Source of the DNA: an uncultured Clostridia bacterium | Lineage (GTDB): Bacteria > Bacillota > Clostridia > Oscillospirales > Oscillospiraceae | Direction: 5' to 3' | Length of the DNA stretch: 24,824 bases | Assembly: GCA_937892865.1 (NCBI GenBank) | Contig: CALBJG010000078.1 | Location: 1 to 24,824 of the forward strand | In this document: piece after piece, positions 21,600 through 24,824 of the stretch | Layout of the letters: the number at the start of each line of letters is the position of its first letter | Position numbering within the stretch: position 1 is the first letter of the stretch | Notes under the pieces: generated by a model | What the model was told of the DNA's origin: nothing | What the model saw: only the letters and a program-made list of their open reading frames with translations | Database searches by the model: none | Translations under genes and position numbers: made by a program

Positions 21600-22931
21600 A
21601 TGAAAATTCAACTGTCAGATCACTTTACATATAGTAAATTACTGAAATTCACATTGCCGTCGATCATTATGATGATATTCACCTCTGTTTACAGCGTGGT
21701 TGACGGTATATTCGTTTCTAATTTTGCAGGAAAGATCCCCTTTGCTGCAATCAATTTGATTATGCCATATATTATGATTTTTGGCTCTTTCGGTTTTATG
21801 ATCGGTACCGGCGGTACTGCCCTGATCTCGAAAACACTGGGAATGGGCGATCATCATAAGGCAAATGAGATATTCTCAATGCTGACTTATTTATGTGTTT
21901 TCGGCGGCGCAGTTCTTGCCGCGTTGTCCATTGCTTTTTTGCGTCCGGTGTCGATCCTTTTAGGCGCTGAAGGGGAAGTCCTTTATAATTGTGTTTTATA
22001 TGGTCGCATCGTGTTGCTTGCGGCCCCTGCGTATATTTTGCAATTTGCGTTCCAAAGTTTTTGCGTTGCAGCAGAAAAGGGAAACCTATCGCTGATCATG
22101 ACTGTTGTGGCAGGCCTATGCAATATTATTTTAGATGCTCTGTTTGTTGCTGTTTTTAAGTGGGGGCTTGCAGGCGCGGCGTTTGCTACAGCCATTGCCC
22201 AGATCATTGGCGCGATCGTGCCCGTGACCTATTTTATAAGAGAGAACGACAGTTTGCTGCGTATCGGTAAAATGTCCTTTGATGGCAGAGCGCTTCTGAA
22301 AACCGTTACAAACGGCTCTTCAGAACTGATGAGCAACCTTTCCATGAACCTTGTGTCAATGCTCTATAATATTCAATTGATCCATTATGCAGGGCAGGAC
22401 GGCGTTGCAGCCTATGGCGTTATTATGTATGTGAACTTGTTCTTTTTGTCCATATTTATCGGTTTTTCCATTGGCACCGCTCCTTTGATCGGGTATAACC
22501 ACGGTGCAGAAAATGACAAAGAGCAGAAAAATATTTTCCGGAAGAGTATGCTGGTTTTGGCAGTATCGTCTGTCGCAATGGCGATCAGCGCGATCCTATT
22601 GGCGCAACCCCTTGCCAAGATATTTGTTGGCTATGATCAGACTTTGACAGATATGACTGTCCGCGGGTTTGTGATCTATGCATTTTCATTTTTGTTAAGC
22701 GGATTTAATATTTTCGGCAGTTCAATGTTTACGGCATTGAATAACGGTTTGATCTCTGCGGTGATTTCTTTTATCCGCACATTGATTTGTCAGGTTGCGG
22801 CGGTTCTGATCTTGCCGTTGATCTTCAAACTGGACGGTGTGTGGTTGTCCATAGTTGCCGCAGAATTGGCAGCGTTGTTGCTGACCGTGTATTGCTTTGT
22901 AAAATACCGGAAGCGCTATCGTTATGCTTAA
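21600..22931 (+). CDS. MATE-family multidrug/organic cation exporter
   Basis: The ATG at 21600 (MKIQLSDHFTYSK) lies eight bases after AAGGAG; a GTG two codons earlier is possible. The 443-residue protein has about twelve hydrophobic segments in two six-helix halves. MATE features include LPSIIMMIFTSVYSVVDGIF in helix 1, IMIFGSFGFMIGTGGTALIS, and in the second half GVIMYVNLFFLSIFIGFSIG followed by APLIGYNHGA. MATE carriers export cationic drugs or metabolites in exchange for Na+ or H+; the substrate is unknown. The gene is transcribed alone and stops within the terminator that also ends the convergent tmRNA gene. Confidence 0.93.
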   Translation: MKIQLSDHFTYSKLLKFTLPSIIMMIFTSVYSVVDGIFVSNFAGKIPFAAINLIMPYIMIFGSFGFMIGTGGTALISKTLGMGDHHKANEIFSMLTYLCVFGGAVLAALSIAFLRPVSILLGAEGEVLYNCVLYGRIVLLAAPAYILQFAFQSFCVAAEKGNLSLIMTVVAGLCNIILDALFVAVFKWGLAGAAFATAIAQIIGAIVPVTYFIRENDSLLRIGKMSFDGRALLKTVTNGSSELMSNLSMNLVSMLYNIQLIHYAGQDGVAAYGVIMYVNLFFLSIFIGFSIGTAPLIGYNHGAENDKEQKNIFRKSMLVLAVSSVAMAISAILLAQPLAKIFVGYDQTLTDMTVRGFVIYAFSFLLSGFNIFGSSMFTALNNGLISAVISFIRTLICQVAAVLILPLIFKLDGVWLSIVAAELAALLLTVYCFVKYRKRYRYA

Positions 22932-22967
22932 TAATAAAAGCCACCCTTTTGGGTGGCGTTTATTATT
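22930..22967. terminator. Bidirectional terminator between MATE gene and tmRNA
   Basis: GCCACCC (22940-22946) pairs with GGGTGGC (22951-22957) around TTTT. Flanking AATAATAAA (22930-22938) and TTTATTATT (22959-22967) extend the stem and give a U-rich tail on either strand. It overlaps the MATE stop codon and touches the tmRNA 3' end. Confidence 0.85.
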
Positions 22968-23314
22968 GGTGGAGCCGAGGGGAATCGAACCCCTGTCCGA
23001 AAGCAACTTGGAAAGAACTTCTCCGGGCGCAGTTTGTTATTTACATTCCCTCATCCCGGCGGGAACAAACACCCTACGGGAATCAGTAGCTTCATGATGC
23101 ATGGTATGGGCAAAGCTTACCATACGCACGGTCTCCACTCAAATCACACCCGAGCCCGGCTCGTGGACCTTCCGGGGCGGATGGGCGCCTAATTAGGCAG
23201 CCAGAGCAACAGTATTGTTGTCAGTTAATTTTAAAAAGTACCCGTTTTATCGTGGTCAGGTGCCACGACCCGCTTATCCAGCCTCACTACCCCCGTCGAA
23301 ACCAGTACGGCCCC
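22967..23314 (-). ncRNA. ssrA: tmRNA (transfer-messenger RNA)
   Basis: The RNA is about 348 nt. Its 5' end GGGGCCGTACTGGTTTCGAC (from 23314) is the standard tmRNA start, and GGGGCCG pairs with CGGCTCC before the encoded ACCA at 22970-22967. The T-arm GGGGTTCGATTCCCC is intact. The message part ends with GAC AAC AAT ACT GTT GCT CTG GCT GCC TAA (23222-23193), giving the degradation tag (T)DNNTVALAA, with the usual ALAA end recognised by proteases. Resume at GAC is my best guess, with ACT as an alternative. It rescues stalled ribosomes together with SmpB, which is not in the window. Confidence 0.95.
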
Positions 23315-23354
23315 ATGTTTGAATTAAGAAGCAATCATAAAAAGTGAATCGGTG

Positions 23355-23379
23355 GCAGGGCTGCGCAGGGCAGCCCTGC
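23355..23379 (-). terminator. Stem-loop after the cyclophilin part, without a close U-tract
   Basis: A 10-bp stem of GCAGGGCTGC (23355-23364) with GCAGCCCTGC (23370-23379) lies 10 bases beyond the stop at 23390. On the minus strand the next bases are CACCGATTCAC and only then TTTTT, so the usual U-tract is missing, as if the sequence had been joined to something else here. Confidence 0.5.
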
Positions 23380-23389
23380 TGAATCAATA

Positions 23390-24824
23390 TCAGAATCTGC
23401 CGTAGGGATCGTGCAGACGGGTGGGCTCGGGGTAAGTCTCGCCCTTGGTGTCCACGGTGATGTAGGCGATCTTCTGGTCCTCCAGAGGACGGTCCATCCG
23501 GTTGCAGCGGACCTTTGCGATGGCATCCACCACATCCATGCCCGAGGTCACCTTGCCGAAGGCGGCATACTGCTGATCCAGATGCTTGGCGTCCTGATGC
23601 ATGATAAAGAACTGGGAACCGGCGGAGTTGGGGGACTGGGAACGGGCCATGGACAGAACACCGCGCTTGTGCTTGATGTCATTCTTGAAGCCGTTGAAGA
23701 AGAACTCGCCCTTGATGCAGTAGCCGGGGCCGCCCATGCCGGTGCCCTCGGGGCAGCCGCCCTGGATCATAAAGCCGGGGATGACCCGGTGGAAGATCAG
23801 GCCGTTGTAAAAGCCTTCCTTGACCAGCTTTTTGTTCAGATCGTCGGTAATTACCTGACCCATAAGATTGGGAACCTTTACCGTCTGGGATGCAGTCATC
23901 TCCTGGGAATCCTTAAAGCGGTCTATAACGACGCCTACCGATATTCCCACAACGAGAAGGAATGCAAGGGTAACGCCCAGTATCACCGGAAACATGGATC
24001 TGCCGCCCTTCGACGCAGGCTTTTTAGCCGCCTTAGCCTTGGAGGAGGCGTCTACGTCTGCGATAGCGATCCTGCCGTCACGGCTCTTGGTCTTAAACAC
24101 ATAAGTTGGATTGTTCTTTATCTGCAGCAGATGTCTCAGCATCTGGGATGCGTTCTGGAAACGGCGCTCGGGCTGTTTTTCCATAGCCAGCATTATTATC
24201 TGCTCTATACCCAAGGGGATGTTGGGCATTATCTCACGGGGAGGCTTAGCCGTAGCGTTGACCTGCATAAGTGCCACCGAAACGGGACTCTCGGCATCAA
24301 AGGGAAGCTTGCCTGTGGTCATCTCATACATAAGCACGCCGAGAGAATACAGGTCACTGCGCTGGTCGATAACCTTACCGCTTGCCTGCTCGGGGCTTAT
24401 ATAAAATACTGTACCGATAGCCTTGTCGGTCATGGTGACCGTTTCGGCGTTGGGAAGCTTGGCGATACCGAAGTCTGTAACCTTGATGCGTCCGTTCTTT
24501 AAGAGCATGATGTTCTGGGGCTTGATATCACGGTGGATAATACCCTTGGAATGAGCGTGCTCAAGGGCGCGCAGGATCTGCTCGGTGTAGCTGATGGTCT
24601 CGGAGAGGGAGAGCACACCCTTTTGAGTCATATAGCTCTTTAGGGTGATACCGTCAACACGCTCCATAACGATATACTTAAGGTTGTCCTTAACGGATAC
24701 GTCATAGATGCTTACTATGTTGGGGTGGGCAAGCATAGAAACTGCCTTGGACTCGTTGATAAAGCGCTTTACCGACTGAGAGTCGTTGGCGATCTCATCC
24801 TTGAGCATCTTAAGCGCTACTATA
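23390..24824 (-). CDS. Ser/Thr kinase (PrkC-like, 5' cut by window) joined in frame to a truncated cyclophilin; probable chimera
   Basis: The frame is open to the window edge: IVALK at the edge contains the ATP-binding Lys, so the start lies outside. The kinase domain shows HRDIKPQNIM (catalytic loop), VTDFGIAKL (DFG) and GTVFYISPEQASG. A transmembrane helix (PVILGVTLAFLLVVGISVGV) and the start of a PASTA-like repeat (VKVPNLMG) follow, as in PrkC-type wall-sensing kinases. Then, at LNKKLVKEGFYNG, it becomes a peptidyl-prolyl isomerase of the cyclophilin family: IFHRVIPGFMIQGG, NSAGSQFFIM and QYAAFGKV. The first 35-40 residues of the cyclophilin and the remaining PASTA repeats are absent. Composition changes at the same place. 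A working fusion is unlikely; a recombinant or misassembled joint is the better reading. Confidence 0.8.
   Translation of the reverse strand, partial: IVALKMLKDEIANDSQSVKRFINESKAVSMLAHPNIVSIYDVSVKDNLKYIVMERVDGITLKSYMTQKGVLSLSETISYTEQILRALEHAHSKGIIHRDIKPQNIMLLKNGRIKVTDFGIAKLPNAETVTMTDKAIGTVFYISPEQASGKVIDQRSDLYSLGVLMYEMTTGKLPFDAESPVSVALMQVNATAKPPREIMPNIPLGIEQIIMLAMEKQPERRFQNASQMLRHLLQIKNNPTYVFKTKSRDGRIAIADVDASSKAKAAKKPASKGGRSMFPVILGVTLAFLLVVGISVGVVIDRFKDSQEMTASQTVKVPNLMGQVITDDLNKKLVKEGFYNGLIFHRVIPGFMIQGGCPEGTGMGGPGYCIKGEFFFNGFKNDIKHKRGVLSMARSQSPNSAGSQFFIMHQDAKHLDQQYAAFGKVTSGMDVVDAIAKVRCNRMDRPLEDQKIAYITVDTKGETYPEPTRLHDPYGRF

Noticed and set aside
22967..23314. A tRNA gene at the 3' end of this stretch
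   Set aside because: The T-arm and CCA belong to tmRNA: the 5' end GGGGCCGTACTGG, the pairing acceptor stem and the ALAA tag frame are all present, and there is no anticodon arm.
23411..24502. A 363-codon plus-strand frame opposite the kinase/cyclophilin gene
   Set aside because: It spans the suspected joint on the antisense strand, with no domain recognised; GC-rich codon use keeps the frame open.

Overview
The window looks like a metagenomic contig from an anaerobic low-to-mid G+C Bacillota, most likely class Clostridia. The evidence is AGGAGG-type ribosome sites, consensus TTGACA/TATAAT promoters, a C_GCAxxG_C_C protein, a long-form glutamyl-tRNA synthetase, a clostridial-type tmRNA and a Ser/Thr kinase with the start of a PASTA-like segment. 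The genus cannot be named from the sequence alone. No tRNA, CRISPR array, insertion sequence or phage gene was seen.

Layout. Positions 1-2477 (minus strand) hold the start of an F420-0:glutamate-ligase-family gene, then a tight three-gene operon: TrmH-family rRNA/tRNA methyltransferase, ProX-type editing deacylase, and a C_GCAxxG_C_C protein. Positions 2478-3092 have no intact gene, but contain a complete promoter/RBS/terminator unit with a broken reading frame (minus) and a second promoter that runs into a terminator within about 45 bases (plus). malQ (4-alpha-glucanotransferase) follows at 3093-4571.

Positions 4670-10265 are the most distinctive part. A five-gene minus-strand operon encodes a creatinase-like M24 protein without the usual metal ligands, a variant creatininase-family hydrolase, an L-rhamnose-mutarotase-like protein, an AllA-like (ureidoglycolate lyase family) protein and a protein of the Anabaena sensory rhodopsin transducer (ASRT) family. 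It is divergent from a 744-residue regulator that joins a complete LacI repressor to a complete extracellular-type solute-binding protein domain. A LacI-type operator lies between the two promoters. I infer a sensor-controlled pathway for an unidentified small molecule, probably a sugar derivative or a cyclic amide/lactone.

Positions 10301-14219 carry an aldo/keto reductase, an AEC-family permease, and a pair made of a canonical creatininase-family hydrolase and a two-domain acyltransferase-like protein; they may be functionally related to the preceding operon. Positions 14359-22931 are mostly housekeeping: divergent gltX and trpS, a secreted coiled-coil M23 peptidoglycan hydrolase, a three-gene cluster of small uncharacterised proteins, a YfcE-like phosphodiesterase, a 55-residue membrane protein, another small membrane protein, a HAD phosphatase and a MATE exporter.

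Positions 22967-23314 are tmRNA (ssrA). Right after it the composition rises sharply and the tmRNA promoter appears cut. The last gene reads as a Ser/Thr kinase whose PASTA region runs in frame into a cyclophilin lacking its N-terminus. The simplest reading of 23315-24824 is one or two chimeric junctions, natural or from assembly, rather than a working fusion enzyme.
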